Source: Achromobacter xylosoxidans
GTDB taxonomy: Bacteria > Pseudomonadota > Gammaproteobacteria > Burkholderiales > Burkholderiaceae_B
Length of the DNA stretch: 64,000 nt
Assembly: GCF_002192695.1 (NCBI RefSeq)
Contig: NZ_MTLG01000125.1
Span: forward strand, 124,001 to 188,000
Direction of reading: 5' to 3'
The translations under genes were made by a program, and so were the position numbers. This document shows positions 17,104 through 25,415 of this stretch, piece after piece. Every line of letters begins with the position of its first letter. Position 1 is the first letter of the stretch. The notes below the pieces were generated by a model. The model had not been told where the DNA came from, did not search any database, and saw only the letters and a list, made by a program, of their open reading frames with translations.

Positions 17104-17829
17104 TTAACGTGTGAGCCGCGTCCCGACGAGAGATTGGAATAGTTTAAGAATGTCCACCTTTGTACGGCCGCTGCTGATAACGGATAGGAAGGTGTCGAAC
17201 TTCATAGAAACCTTCATTCCACTTCTTGGGTTGAGCAATACGAAATTCTCCCATTCCGCGCCGCGCCCCTCAACGGATGCCGCGTAGCTCAGCAGCCAAT
17301 AGATGGCCACCTGACGGTAGTCAGCCGAAGAGAAACGTTTGGCGGTGCACTTCACCTCGATCAATGTGCTCCCAAGGGCGAAGTCTCCATGGCCGTTGGC
17401 AATCCATTCAAGACCAGGTATTCGTGGCCGGATGACTATCGGATGCCCGCTCGCATGGCTCATGTCTATCATCGAGCTGGCGAGGTTTCTGCCGACTGTC
17501 TCAGCCAAGGACTGGTCCCACGCAGTTAGTTGGTCAGGCAGCTTCGCGTCGAAGTATGCGCGCTGCCGCCGGAGTGTTTCAGCGAAGCAGCTTGGCCAAT
17601 CGATGCCGGTCTTGCCCTCGAGCAGCCGCTCACCTACGGTGTAGCCGAGCTCGAAAAGCATGGCACGCTGCAACGTAGATCGAAGCACGCATTCTTGTCT
17701 GAGGGGCTGGACCTGGACTGTGAGCGCTGAATTGTTGAAATGCGCGACAATGCCTGGCGTTAACTGTGGAAATATCTCATCGAATACACCGGGGATTTCG
17801 CGGGCTACTGTGCGTGGGTCAAACTGCAT
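17104..17829 (-). CDS. PD-(D/E)XK nuclease (RecB-like) coupled to reverse transcriptase
   Basis: A 241-residue protein. The centre has GHGDFALGSTLIEVK, giving D149 and E158-x-K160 of the PD-(D/E)XK nuclease core, and Q173xxxY177 (RQVAIY) downstream, the extra motif of RecB/Cas4-type nucleases. The first 130 residues are helical and unassigned. Its ATG lies 11 bases inside the 3' end of the reverse transcriptase gene, so the two should be made together as a unit. The family pairing with an RT suggests anti-phage function; whether it cuts phage, host or RT-made DNA cannot be told from sequence. Confidence 0.8.
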   Translation of the reverse strand: MQFDPRTVAREIPGVFDEIFPQLTPGIVAHFNNSALTVQVQPLRQECVLRSTLQRAMLFELGYTVGERLLEGKTGIDWPSCFAETLRRQRAYFDAKLPDQLTAWDQSLAETVGRNLASSMIDMSHASGHPIVIRPRIPGLEWIANGHGDFALGSTLIEVKCTAKRFSSADYRQVAIYWLLSYAASVEGRGAEWENFVLLNPRSGMKVSMKFDTFLSVISSGRTKVDILKLFQSLVGTRLTR

Positions 17830-19513
17830 CGCTCACCCCTTTGGCCCATCTCATGAAAACGGTCGCAAACCTTGGCTCTGCGCCTCGGGGTAGCTTGCTG
17901 AGTTTCATCTTGTCCTTCTCTTCGTCGAACGGTAGTTCAACCCCAAGCGCCCACGATTGGCTAGCCGCGCGCTTCGCCTGCAGCCGGGCTTTGTCTCCCT
18001 CGTCAGCGAATGAAAAAGACGCAAGCCAGTAGAGCCGCTGACATTCGGGAGTCATTAGCTGCCAGCGGTTGCGCAGATAGTTGAATGCGGCGCTGTCACG
18101 CCAACTGCGCCAACAATCGATGCAAGCGCGACGTACCGCATCCAACTGCGTAGTATCGAAGAGCTGGCGCACGAGCTGCACGCGCCTCGGCGTACTTTGA
18201 ACGCGCAAACAACGCAAGTAGTGGAGCAAACTTGTATCTGCCCTCAATAAATGCTCGGAATGTACGGGGATAGCGTCGAGCAAGGAGTCAAGCGTCCCAT
18301 GGATGCTAAGAAACCTCGCGTCATTCCGTAGGTTTGCGATACCTCGCATGATGGTGGAAAACGACGAACGAAAGGCATGGAGGTTTTGTTGCTTTAGCAG
18401 CGTTGTTGCGATTTCGAGTGCGACGGTCGGTTCATGAAGCCGTATGGTTCGACCAATCTGGGTAACCAAGAACGAATCGGGCAGCGCTTTCTCCAGTTCA
18501 CGGTTCAGGAGCTGGCGTACCTCAAGTGTCTCGACGGTCTCCACAAGTGACTCGTAATCCTCCTCGGGGCTATCGGAGTATGGGTCGAACTTTAGGTCGA
18601 TGCTTCGCAGCTTGGCTGCCTCAATGTCTTCTCCACCAAGTTGCGAAGCGACGTAGTCTTTATAATGCTTCGAGGACAAGAATACGGTTTTTGACTTGTT
18701 CAAACTCAAACCGTAGTCCATCAGCCCTTGCGCGAGAACGCCAAGTGCTCGGTATGCCTCCGCTGTGTTCTTCGCAATCAACACATAGTCGTCGACATAG
18801 CGATGCCACTGAATCCCGTGAGCTGTGAGCGCAGCGTCCGCTTGATTCAGGAAGAGTTCTGCAAGGACACGTGCACCCTGGCCGCCGACCGGTAGGCCGA
18901 ACGAACGTCCGGCGAAGAGCTTGCTGAGAAGAGCGTTGACCTGCTTTGACACTGGTACAGCGTCGCCGCCAAGGCTGCTAACAAGGTTCTCGATGTAGTG
19001 GTGAGAAACGTGCTCGTAGAAGCTGGAGATGTCCGTTTGAACGACGATCGCGTCGTCGCCGGCCAAGGCCGCTTGAACAACCGTTGCTTCCTTGAAGGCC
19101 CGCCATGTTCTGCTCTCGTCGAAGAGCTGCTCGCCACCAGTCGGCAGGAAGCGGTAGGAGTGGACATTTGGCGAGCGATGGGGTTCAAGTGCCTCTGCAA
19201 TTGCGATGGCCAGCCCGTTAAGGTAGATGTTCCAAAACAGGTGGATCTTGGTTACTACTCGAAATCCAGCGGGGCCGGAAGGAGCCAGAAGCCGCTCGCT
19301 ATGGACATGCAGCGTCGCGAGACGTTCATGATTGTCTTTGGCCGCTTGGCTATCTCGAAGCTCTGAGTAAAAGCCGTAGGCGATAGCGGCAAGCGCTTCA
19401 GCCTCGTCGCCACAAAATCGAACGTCTATGTCGAATGGCAGCGTGTCGTTGTCGCCGTGCTTCGCAACTTCACGAGCAGCACGTTCGAAGTGATGTAGTT
19501 TTGGTTTGAGCAA
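17819..19513 (-). CDS. Abi/UG-type reverse transcriptase (defence-associated RT)
   Basis: A 564-residue RT. Motif A is QTDISSFYEHV (D161), motif B is GLPVGGQGARVLAELFLNQA, motif C is RYVDDYVL (D241, D242) and GLSLNKSKTVFL follows. The GLPVG...LAE form is that of Abi and 'unknown group' (UG) RTs rather than retrons or group II introns. The C-terminal 270 residues are helical and repeat-like, as in AbiK and AbiA relatives. The start is a TTG with AGGAG nine bases before it; no in-frame ATG lies nearby. It is followed by an overlapping nuclease gene. I cannot assign the exact UG class by eye. Confidence 0.88.
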   Translation of the reverse strand: MLKPKLHHFERAAREVAKHGDNDTLPFDIDVRFCGDEAEALAAIAYGFYSELRDSQAAKDNHERLATLHVHSERLLAPSGPAGFRVVTKIHLFWNIYLNGLAIAIAEALEPHRSPNVHSYRFLPTGGEQLFDESRTWRAFKEATVVQAALAGDDAIVVQTDISSFYEHVSHHYIENLVSSLGGDAVPVSKQVNALLSKLFAGRSFGLPVGGQGARVLAELFLNQADAALTAHGIQWHRYVDDYVLIAKNTAEAYRALGVLAQGLMDYGLSLNKSKTVFLSSKHYKDYVASQLGGEDIEAAKLRSIDLKFDPYSDSPEEDYESLVETVETLEVRQLLNRELEKALPDSFLVTQIGRTIRLHEPTVALEIATTLLKQQNLHAFRSSFSTIMRGIANLRNDARFLSIHGTLDSLLDAIPVHSEHLLRADTSLLHYLRCLRVQSTPRRVQLVRQLFDTTQLDAVRRACIDCWRSWRDSAAFNYLRNRWQLMTPECQRLYWLASFSFADEGDKARLQAKRAASQSWALGVELPFDEEKDKMKLSKLPRGAEPRFATVFMRWAKGVSDAV

Positions 19514-19685
19514 GAAATACTCTCCTTGTACATGCTATGCCTTCTGCATTGGACCGTTCAAACTAGCGTCGCATTCCCAATACACAATACTAAGTGGCGA
19601 TTAGGGGTAACTGACTTGCGCAGCCTTTAGTGTGCTGCAACGACCGATTGAACGCATAATTAGAAGAAGCCGACGGCAGCTATAG

Positions 19686-19753
19686 AAAAATAGGTGTCAG
19701 ACTAAAATTTCGCTACCTAAGAGCTGAGAAATTGTAGTCTGACACCTATTTTT
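19686..19753. repeat. Island repeat pair C/D forming a 26-bp inverted repeat
   Basis: Copy D (19728-19753) directly follows the KAP NTPase stop in the same orientation as copies A and B. Copy C (19686-19711) is its inverted partner with one mismatch in 26 bases, separated by 16 bases. The pair can form a long hairpin ending in a T run on the minus strand, so it may terminate the NTPase transcript while insulating the RT promoter. The cores are at 19694-19704 and 19735-19745. Confidence 0.85.
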
Positions 19754-19757
19754 ACGA

Positions 19758-22700
19758 TCAACGTCTATAGAGGTTCACTCTTATATCATCCGTAAAGAGG
19801 CGATCCTCACCCCAGGAAGAGATGATATTCCTTGAATCAAGCCATTGGACTAAATCCCGATTCTCGGGGCTGTTTTTCAACCTTGGCGTAGCATACCCCG
19901 TTTTAATTTCGGAAAATGGATTCGGTAGATTAGCCAATACGTGACGCACCTCGTCATCCGACATGAGAGAATGATACTTGTTAAAGAGTGAAATTTGCGT
20001 CGGCACGGGGCTAGAATGCATCACTAGAGATTGCGCACTACTCCCGTGAAGTTTGAATATGCTGGGGTCTGCGCTGTTGATAATTGGACCGATAAGTGCT
20101 GATCGTTCTGGCAGGTCCACGAGCGCTCCCAGGTCCATCAATTCAACTATCCCGAGCTTGGCTACATTATCAATATCAGATCGTAGAATTTCCTCTCGAA
20201 AGTCATCGTCGACTGCATAGCTATCGGGATCAGCCAGATACTTTTCGATGTTGGTCGCGACGAAGAGTACCTGCAAATTTCTACTGTCTGCGAGTGCGGC
20301 GAAACTCTCTTTAGTGAATGTGATTTTTCGTTCAGCTATCAGGATTTGGCGCTTGATTGGCTCGAGTCCTTTGGGTAGGCTCGTGAATGGATTCGGCAGA
20401 GCGCGGGCATAATCTCTGTAGGCGGCATCAGACAGAGAACCCGCATTGACGAGGAACTGACGCAGCTTCAGTGAGTCCGAGTCGCTTGGCATCGGATGTC
20501 GCAGGATAGAGGCACGGACAACATCTAGATCAAGATACCCAATTAGACTATCTGCCTCAAACCCAGCAGCTTCTATGAAAGCGAGACAATTCATCCAGGT
20601 TGCTTCAATCGCATTTAGCTGGAACAGTATTGCGTGCAATTTCTCGGATACACCCTCTAGAGTCGGTAGTTGGGTTGTCTGCCTTTGAAGAAACGCCCTA
20701 AGATTATTTTTATCAAGTATGTCTTGGCTAAGGATCTCTAGGATGGCGGGGACATCCTCCTCTGAGTTGTCTTGCAGCTCTAAAAGAATATCGCTCAGGT
20801 AAAGATTGAAATCACGTTTCACCCTGGTCATCAACGCTGCATTATTTATTGAACGGATGGTAGTGAAATTTTTCGTACGCATTGCCTCGAGGTCGTTCTG
20901 CCCTACAATCTCCAGGCCGACGAATTCCAGGTTATTTATCGTGAGTTCGTACAACCCTTCTTTGAAGATGAAGCGAACAATTTCAGTGTGCTCCTTGATA
21001 GCAGCTAGATCTTTGACCTCAAAGTCGAGGCATTCAAGGCGTTCCGGTGCTAATTCGGGCAAGATCACCAGAATTTCTGAAAGATTCGCAGCAACAAATT
21101 CTGAAAGTCCGTCAAAGTCCCTAACGAGCATTTTGAGCGAGCTTGTCGGTAGATTCCCGATCAGTTGGGCAACGTGAGAGATATTGTTCGCGCTGGCGAT
21201 GGCTGCCGGCACAAGATTTTTCCACGCGTTCACTAATCCAAAGAGAAGCCCTGAAACATCGCGGCCACCGGTGTAATAAGCACTGAAAAATTCTTCGCAG
21301 CTTTCGAATTCAGATGAGAGAAATTCGAAAAGTTTTTGTGTTTGATTAGGGTAAAGACTCCGATCATTCAGAAGACTATCGACAAGCTTAATGTTTAAGA
21401 CATAGCTCTGCCGAAAGTCCTCATCTCGCATAGCTGCGATGACCTCTTTGGGATTGTCGAGCGGAAAAGTCGGCTCAGGCGTGACAAACGCGCGTATTTG
21501 GATCAGAAACCTGTTGTCATTGGGCGACAAACGGCCTGAGTGAAAGAGTGAAGTGTATTGGTAATAGGTGTCGTCGAGATGCCCTTCTAAGATCAAAAAG
21601 CGGGCGAGTTCTCCATTCTCTTCGAAACCGTTGAAAAGCTCTTCTATGTGGTCGGCGTTTACACGCAATAGCTCATTGAGCTTTGTCGTGCGAAGTGTGG
21701 GGATCTTTAATTTGAGATCTTGTATTCGACGCAGCACTTTGTTCTTACTATCGGCCTCTTTAATTTCGATCTCCTCCTTGCGGTGCAGATAGGATTTTTG
21801 AGAGTCCACCTCGGTTTGCAATTTGGAAATATCGATCCAATATTGGTGATTATTTGCAGTGCGGTGGAGCAGACGAGGCGCCTCAATCAGCTGCTCGAAC
21901 GCATCGTGACCGGCTAGTTGGGGAAGCGCAATCCATGTGCCCTGATCAAGACTGACGTAGACAACACCTGGTGGAAGCTTCTCAATCAGAGCCATGGCGT
22001 AAATTTGCCGCAACTCTCCCACGCCCAAAGGCGTCTGTCCCTCGGCAACTTCAAGTCGCTTCTCGAGTTCCTCGATCTCGGTTCGGTATCTGGCCTCACC
22101 ATGCCTAATGAGCTTGTCTTTCCGGTTCAATATTTCAGCGAGATTCCCTGAGCCGCGGTGCAATTGCTCAAAATCCCTTGGATAGACGTTTTTATATATC
22201 AGGATCGCGAGAAGCTTGTTGGCGTCAAGCAGGTTCTCTCCATCCGTCTCTAAATTTGCCACATAAATGGCGTATTCATTAAAGATGTTCTGAATCAACC
22301 TCAGGTCATTTAGGTAGCGTGAGACCTCTCTTAGAAACTGCCGATCTAGACGTTCATCAAGCGCAAGTCTTCTTCCTTGCTGCAGTACCATATCGATCGA
22401 ATTTGATGTATTTATGATCGGTATGACAGGAATAATAAATTCGAAAAATTTGGTTCGATCGGTATTGACAAAGATGTCATCGCGCAAGGCATAGAGAAAC
22501 TTAATCGTCCGCTTTACGCCCGCATTCTCGTTCACAAGGCTGTTAATTTCACGCAGTGTGACGAAAATCTCGGCGTCGTTGAATCGATCTAGGTCCTCGA
22601 TGATTACGAGATCGTAATCGGTTGATTGGAAGAAGTAGACTATTTCATCTAGGTGACGATTCAGTATGGATACCTGGTCATCATGTGCAGGCCTAATCTC

Positions 22701-23369
22701 AACATCCTTCAATGAGATGCTCTTTAGTGACAGGCCGAAGCTCGCAACGTAAAAGTGATGTAGTGTTATCCAGAGGAATATTGCTGCGAACACCAAGATT
22801 CCGAGGCTGATCCCATTGCTGAGCGCAAGCGGAGTAAAAAAAGTTCCGCTCATGATCTCTGCTCGCTGACTAAAAACATACCAAAGAGCGAGAATCCCAA
22901 GCGTTATATAGAGAGACTTAAAGATCGACCATACGCTGGGCGACTGAATTCTTTTAAATCGCGACAGTGGGAGTTTGTTCGCGTCAGCACCATAAAGCAT
23001 CTGTTGGAGAATGCTCCTCTCAATCTCTTGTCGGCTCACCTTCTCGCCCTCCGAAACAGCCTCGGGAACGAATGCGGCGAGAGAGATATGAAGCGCAGGC
23101 CGCCGATATTGTCTCAAGAAGGATTGAATGATGCTGCTCTTTCCTGAGCCATAGGGACCGGTCAGTGCGATATTGGAAACCTTCGCATTGCTCATCGCAA
23201 ACATAATTGCTTCGGAATATATGCCAGCTTTGTCCGCCTTATCAGTTGGGGCGAGATCCACAAACTTCTCTCGCATATCAGTGGAGCCATCTCTTTTTTC
23301 CAACCGCGACAAGATATTATTGAGGCGGTTAGCAAGCCAGCGGGTAAAGGATATGATGGTTTTTATCAT
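19758..23369 (-). CDS. YobI/KAP-like P-loop NTPase, membrane-anchored
   Basis: A 1203-residue protein. Walker A is GPYGSGKSS (71-79) and Walker B is YDLVIIEDLDRF (252-262). Between them two hydrophobic segments (about 147-168 and 187-208) predict a hairpin in the membrane, as in KAP NTPases, which place their ATPase loop across an inserted membrane pair. The remaining 900 residues are helical, repeat-like and unassigned. The layout matches YobI-type giant NTPases. Base composition is plainly more AT-rich than the surrounding genes, a sign of transfer. It is a single-gene unit in a defence-type cluster; KAP proteins occur in several anti-phage systems. Confidence 0.85.
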   Translation of the reverse strand: MIKTIISFTRWLANRLNNILSRLEKRDGSTDMREKFVDLAPTDKADKAGIYSEAIMFAMSNAKVSNIALTGPYGSGKSSIIQSFLRQYRRPALHISLAAFVPEAVSEGEKVSRQEIERSILQQMLYGADANKLPLSRFKRIQSPSVWSIFKSLYITLGILALWYVFSQRAEIMSGTFFTPLALSNGISLGILVFAAIFLWITLHHFYVASFGLSLKSISLKDVEIRPAHDDQVSILNRHLDEIVYFFQSTDYDLVIIEDLDRFNDAEIFVTLREINSLVNENAGVKRTIKFLYALRDDIFVNTDRTKFFEFIIPVIPIINTSNSIDMVLQQGRRLALDERLDRQFLREVSRYLNDLRLIQNIFNEYAIYVANLETDGENLLDANKLLAILIYKNVYPRDFEQLHRGSGNLAEILNRKDKLIRHGEARYRTEIEELEKRLEVAEGQTPLGVGELRQIYAMALIEKLPPGVVYVSLDQGTWIALPQLAGHDAFEQLIEAPRLLHRTANNHQYWIDISKLQTEVDSQKSYLHRKEEIEIKEADSKNKVLRRIQDLKLKIPTLRTTKLNELLRVNADHIEELFNGFEENGELARFLILEGHLDDTYYQYTSLFHSGRLSPNDNRFLIQIRAFVTPEPTFPLDNPKEVIAAMRDEDFRQSYVLNIKLVDSLLNDRSLYPNQTQKLFEFLSSEFESCEEFFSAYYTGGRDVSGLLFGLVNAWKNLVPAAIASANNISHVAQLIGNLPTSSLKMLVRDFDGLSEFVAANLSEILVILPELAPERLECLDFEVKDLAAIKEHTEIVRFIFKEGLYELTINNLEFVGLEIVGQNDLEAMRTKNFTTIRSINNAALMTRVKRDFNLYLSDILLELQDNSEEDVPAILEILSQDILDKNNLRAFLQRQTTQLPTLEGVSEKLHAILFQLNAIEATWMNCLAFIEAAGFEADSLIGYLDLDVVRASILRHPMPSDSDSLKLRQFLVNAGSLSDAAYRDYARALPNPFTSLPKGLEPIKRQILIAERKITFTKESFAALADSRNLQVLFVATNIEKYLADPDSYAVDDDFREEILRSDIDNVAKLGIVELMDLGALVDLPERSALIGPIINSADPSIFKLHGSSAQSLVMHSSPVPTQISLFNKYHSLMSDDEVRHVLANLPNPFSEIKTGYATPRLKNSPENRDLVQWLDSRNIISSWGEDRLFTDDIRVNLYRR

Positions 23370-23716
23370 ACGATTCCGAGCAAGCGTAACCCTTACGAGT
23401 CAGATTGCCTTGTTCCCTGAGTTTTTATATCCGTGAGGATAACCCGGTTCGCGTTATTTAGGTATTTGTCGATGCACTCGGCCCAGACCGAATGTTATTT
23501 GCGCGGGCTTTATGCCGGCTTTCTCCAGCTAATTGACGTTCGAAACCTGAAGGTTCGAAAAGCCGTTCGGATCGGATAGTGGTCGCGCATCAGTGTTTGC
23601 TTTTCGATCCCCAGCAGTCGTTCGTGGACGCTAATCCGAACTTCTGCATCAGGTCGAAGGCGGACATCCTGCTGCGATATGAGCACGGCCTTCCTGTAGC
23701 GAATTTGTCCCCCAGC
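23370..23716. other. Intergenic stretch between NTPase gene and C4 RNA locus
   Basis: About 350 bases with no convincing ORF. A near-perfect inverted repeat (GTTCGAAACC and GGTTCGAAA, 23539-23560) is visible. I see no integrase or tRNA. Confidence 0.45.
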
Positions 23717-23745
23717 TCAATTCGCGTTCCCCCTTACCGTATACT
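23717..23745 (+). promoter_or_regulatory. Candidate promoter of the C4 RNA locus
   Basis: TATACT at 23740-23745 is a good -10 element; the -35 region TCAATT 17 bases upstream is weak. Transcription would begin near 23752, just before the first C4 target site. Confidence 0.4.
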
Positions 23746-23775
23746 CGCTCCACTACTGAACCACCGGTAGCCCGG

Positions 23776-23799
23776 TTTGGAAGCCGGCAATGTCTTTGG
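23776..23799 (+). promoter_or_regulatory. C4 RNA upstream target site (b1/a1 type)
   Basis: TTTGGAAG (23776-23783) and TGTCTTTGG (23791-23799) are complementary to CTTCCAA (23911-23917) and CCAAAGAC (23897-23904) in the downstream structured RNA, in the correct antiparallel order. Confidence 0.7.
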
Positions 23800-23805
23800 C
23801 GGACA

Positions 23806-23822
23806 GCCGCCGCTCAGGCGGC
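23806..23822 (+). other. Hairpin between target site and C4 RNA
   Basis: GCCGCC pairs with GGCGGC around GCTCA, followed by ATTTTC. It could be an attenuator or processing signal in the leader. Confidence 0.45.
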
Positions 23823-23855
23823 ATTTTCACGTCCGAATGCCTCTGCACGTCCCTA

Positions 23856-23937
23856 TGGGCGGGCCTTGGCGAGGGTGCGTTCGCGCACGCCGGTTTCCAA
23901 AGACGCCGGTCTTCCAACCTTGCCATGTGCCCGCCCA
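23856..23937 (+). ncRNA. C4-type antisense RNA (P1/P4-like phage immunity RNA)
   Basis: An 82-base structured element. The outer stem pairs TGGGCGGGC (23856-23864) with 23929-23937; a second pairs TGGCGAGG (23867-23874) with CCTTGCCA (23918-23925); a third hairpin, GTGCG-TTCG-CGCAC, is at 23875-23888. Between lie two unpaired regions, CCAAAGAC and CTTCCAA, complementary to sites both upstream (23776-23799) and downstream (23944-23977). This is the arrangement of C4 antisense RNA of phages P1/P7 and CI RNA of satellite P4, which block expression of an anti-immunity or cell-division-inhibitor gene downstream. Recognition rests on structure and complementarity; an Rfam search would settle it. 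Confidence 0.75.
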
Positions 23938-23943
23938 CCCCAT

Positions 23944-23980
23944 TTGGAAGTGGGGAGCAGGTTTAACTTGTCTTTGGAGG
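23944..23980 (+). promoter_or_regulatory. C4 RNA downstream target site overlapping a ribosome site
   Basis: TTGGAAG (23944-23950) and GTCTTTGG (23970-23977) repeat the upstream target. The second overlaps GGAGG (23976-23980), so pairing with the C4 RNA would cover the ribosome binding site of the following gene, as in phage P1. Confidence 0.65.
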
Positions 23981-24318
23981 CTGTCATACAATCCCACCCC
24001 CTCACCCAAAATCCCTGGTCCGTCGAATCCGACCCCGAACTCGGCCCAGTCCCCCTCGCCCATCTCCACCACATAGACCGAGCCCGCCACGCCATCGAGG
24101 CCATCGCCCGCATGGTCGGCAACAGTGCATCCGAACCCGACGCAACCGGCGGTCAGCCGTTGGACGCGTGGACGGTGGCGGCGTTGATGGGTGGAGTAGA
24201 AGGCTTATGCGATCACCTGGGCACCTTGACCGATGCCATGCTGGCGCAGGCGCGCTTTTGCAAGGTGGATGCGGATCTCGGCGACGTCACGCACGGCGCG
24301 CCGTCGTCGATTCAGTAG
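23968..24318 (+). CDS. Small protein under C4 RNA control (start uncertain)
   Basis: An open frame of up to 116 residues downstream of the C4 RNA. The core LHHIDRARHAIEAIARMVG, then LDAWTVAALMGGVEGLCDHLG, looks like two amphipathic helices and is well conserved in style, but I cannot name a family. The start is unclear: a TTG at 23968, or an ATA at 23986 placed five bases after GGAGG. The position is that of the C4-repressed target gene in P1-type loci, where the product inhibits host division or counters immunity; this role is inferred from position only. Confidence 0.55.
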   Translation: MSLEAVIQSHPLTQNPWSVESDPELGPVPLAHLHHIDRARHAIEAIARMVGNSASEPDATGGQPLDAWTVAALMGGVEGLCDHLGTLTDAMLAQARFCKVDADLGDVTHGAPSSIQ

Positions 24319-24359
24319 CCAAACTTAGCGACCAGAGGCGCGGCGCTCACGCGCCCGCC

Positions 24360-24917
24360 CTATTCAGCAATCGACCGAATCACCCTGGCCGGATTCCCAC
24401 CCACCAGCGTATTCGCCGGCACATCCTTGGTGACCACCGAACCCGCCGCGACCACCGAGTTCTCTCCCACAGTCACGCCACCAATAACGGTCGCACCCGC
24501 CGCAATCCAGACATTCCTCTCGATCACAATGGGCTTCGCCGTGACGAAGTCACGACGCCGCGAAGGTTCGATAGGATGGCCGGACGTGATAAGGCTCACG
24601 TTCGGCCCGATCATCACATCATCGGCAATGCTCAACCCGCCCAAGTCATAGAAGGTGCAGTTCTGATTGACGAAGACGTTGCGCCCGACGCTGATGTCGG
24701 GGCCTCCCGTCGTATAGAACGGCGGTATCAACAGAAAGCTCTCATCGACCGTCTTGCCGATCAGTTCGCTGAACAAGGCCCGGACTTCGGCGGCGTCGTT
24801 GAAGGTCAGGCGGTTGAGGGCGGCGGTGATCGCCATCGCGCGTTTGATGTTGGCCGTCATGGCCGCTGATTCGGGCGTTCTTCTGGGAATGATCAGGCTG
24901 CGGTCGTCATTTGCCAT
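24360..24917 (-). CDS. Sugar O-acetyltransferase, left-handed beta-helix (LacA/Maa type)
   Basis: A 185-residue hexapeptide-repeat acyltransferase. The N-terminal helical segment (NDAAEVRALFSELIGK) and PPFYTTGGPDISVGRNVFVNQN are typical of maltose/galactoside acetyltransferases. Repeats run through DDVMIGPNVSLITSGHP and NVWIAAGATVIGGVTVGENS. SGHP contains the catalytic His. The start at 24917 has AGGAAAG upstream and matches the family length. Acceptor sugar unknown. Confidence 0.9.
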   Translation of the reverse strand: MANDDRSLIIPRRTPESAAMTANIKRAMAITAALNRLTFNDAAEVRALFSELIGKTVDESFLLIPPFYTTGGPDISVGRNVFVNQNCTFYDLGGLSIADDVMIGPNVSLITSGHPIEPSRRRDFVTAKPIVIERNVWIAAGATVIGGVTVGENSVVAAGSVVTKDVPANTLVGGNPARVIRSIAE

Positions 24918-24974
24918 CTGCGGCTTTCCTTTGGGGTACGGCGTAGTCAGCGCCAGTGAACACAAAGCCCGCAC

Positions 24975-25406
24975 TCAACGCGGCTTCCAATTCACGCCAT
25001 CCCTGGACCGATACTCCGGCGTCCCCGTGCAACACCCGCCCGCGCCAAACGCCTGCCGCCCCAGGAACGCAGTCACCACCCCCTTGCTCTCGGTCAGCCG
25101 CTGCTGGACGCAGAGGGTCGGCAGCAGAGAGAAGTCGCCTTCAAGCACCAGCGTCCACTTCACGTTCTCGCCTTCGGCTGGCTCGACCTTGTACACCTTG
25201 CATTCATGCACCAGTAGATGCACGGACTGCCCGGCCAGCACACCCTTGAACTGCAGCTCCGGCGGCGTGTCGCGCGTGGCGATGGTTTCGGCGTAGAGTT
25301 TTGATCCGAGCGGCGCGGGTTGCAAGGACGAGGAATCGCAGCCGGCCAGCGCACCCATGGCGGCCAAGGTGATGAAAAACAGGCGAGCCAGGCGGGTCAT
25401 GCCCAT
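24975..25406 (-). CDS. Hypothetical lipoprotein
   Basis: A 143-residue protein with a signal peptide ending in the lipobox LAGC (GALAGCDSSS). The mature part has several Cys, including CCTG near the end, and no family I recognise. Start could be either of two ATGs two codons apart. It lies between an acetyltransferase gene and a glutaredoxin-like gene on the same strand, nine bases after the latter. Confidence 0.75.
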   Translation of the reverse strand: MGMTRLARLFFITLAAMGALAGCDSSSLQPAPLGSKLYAETIATRDTPPELQFKGVLAGQSVHLLVHECKVYKVEPAEGENVKWTLVLEGDFSLLPTLCVQQRLTESKGVVTAFLGRQAFGAGGCCTGTPEYRSRDGVNWKPR

Positions 25407-25415
25407 GCGCTTCCG

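Noticed and set aside
17819..19685. Retron or group II intron
   Set aside because: The GLPVG/LAE motif B and helical C-terminus fit Abi/UG RTs, and no msr-msd type RNA or intron structure was seen.
19686..19753. Transposon terminal inverted repeats
   Set aside because: The arms are only 16 bases apart and enclose no gene; no target duplication is visible.
23538..23561. tRNA fragment or attachment site (GGTTCGAA)
   Set aside because: The T-arm-like string is part of a local palindrome and no acceptor or anticodon arm follows.
23827..24090. Minus-strand ORF across the C4 RNA
   Set aside because: It has no ribosome site and simply reads through the structured RNA; similar frames arise in such loci because of the stems.
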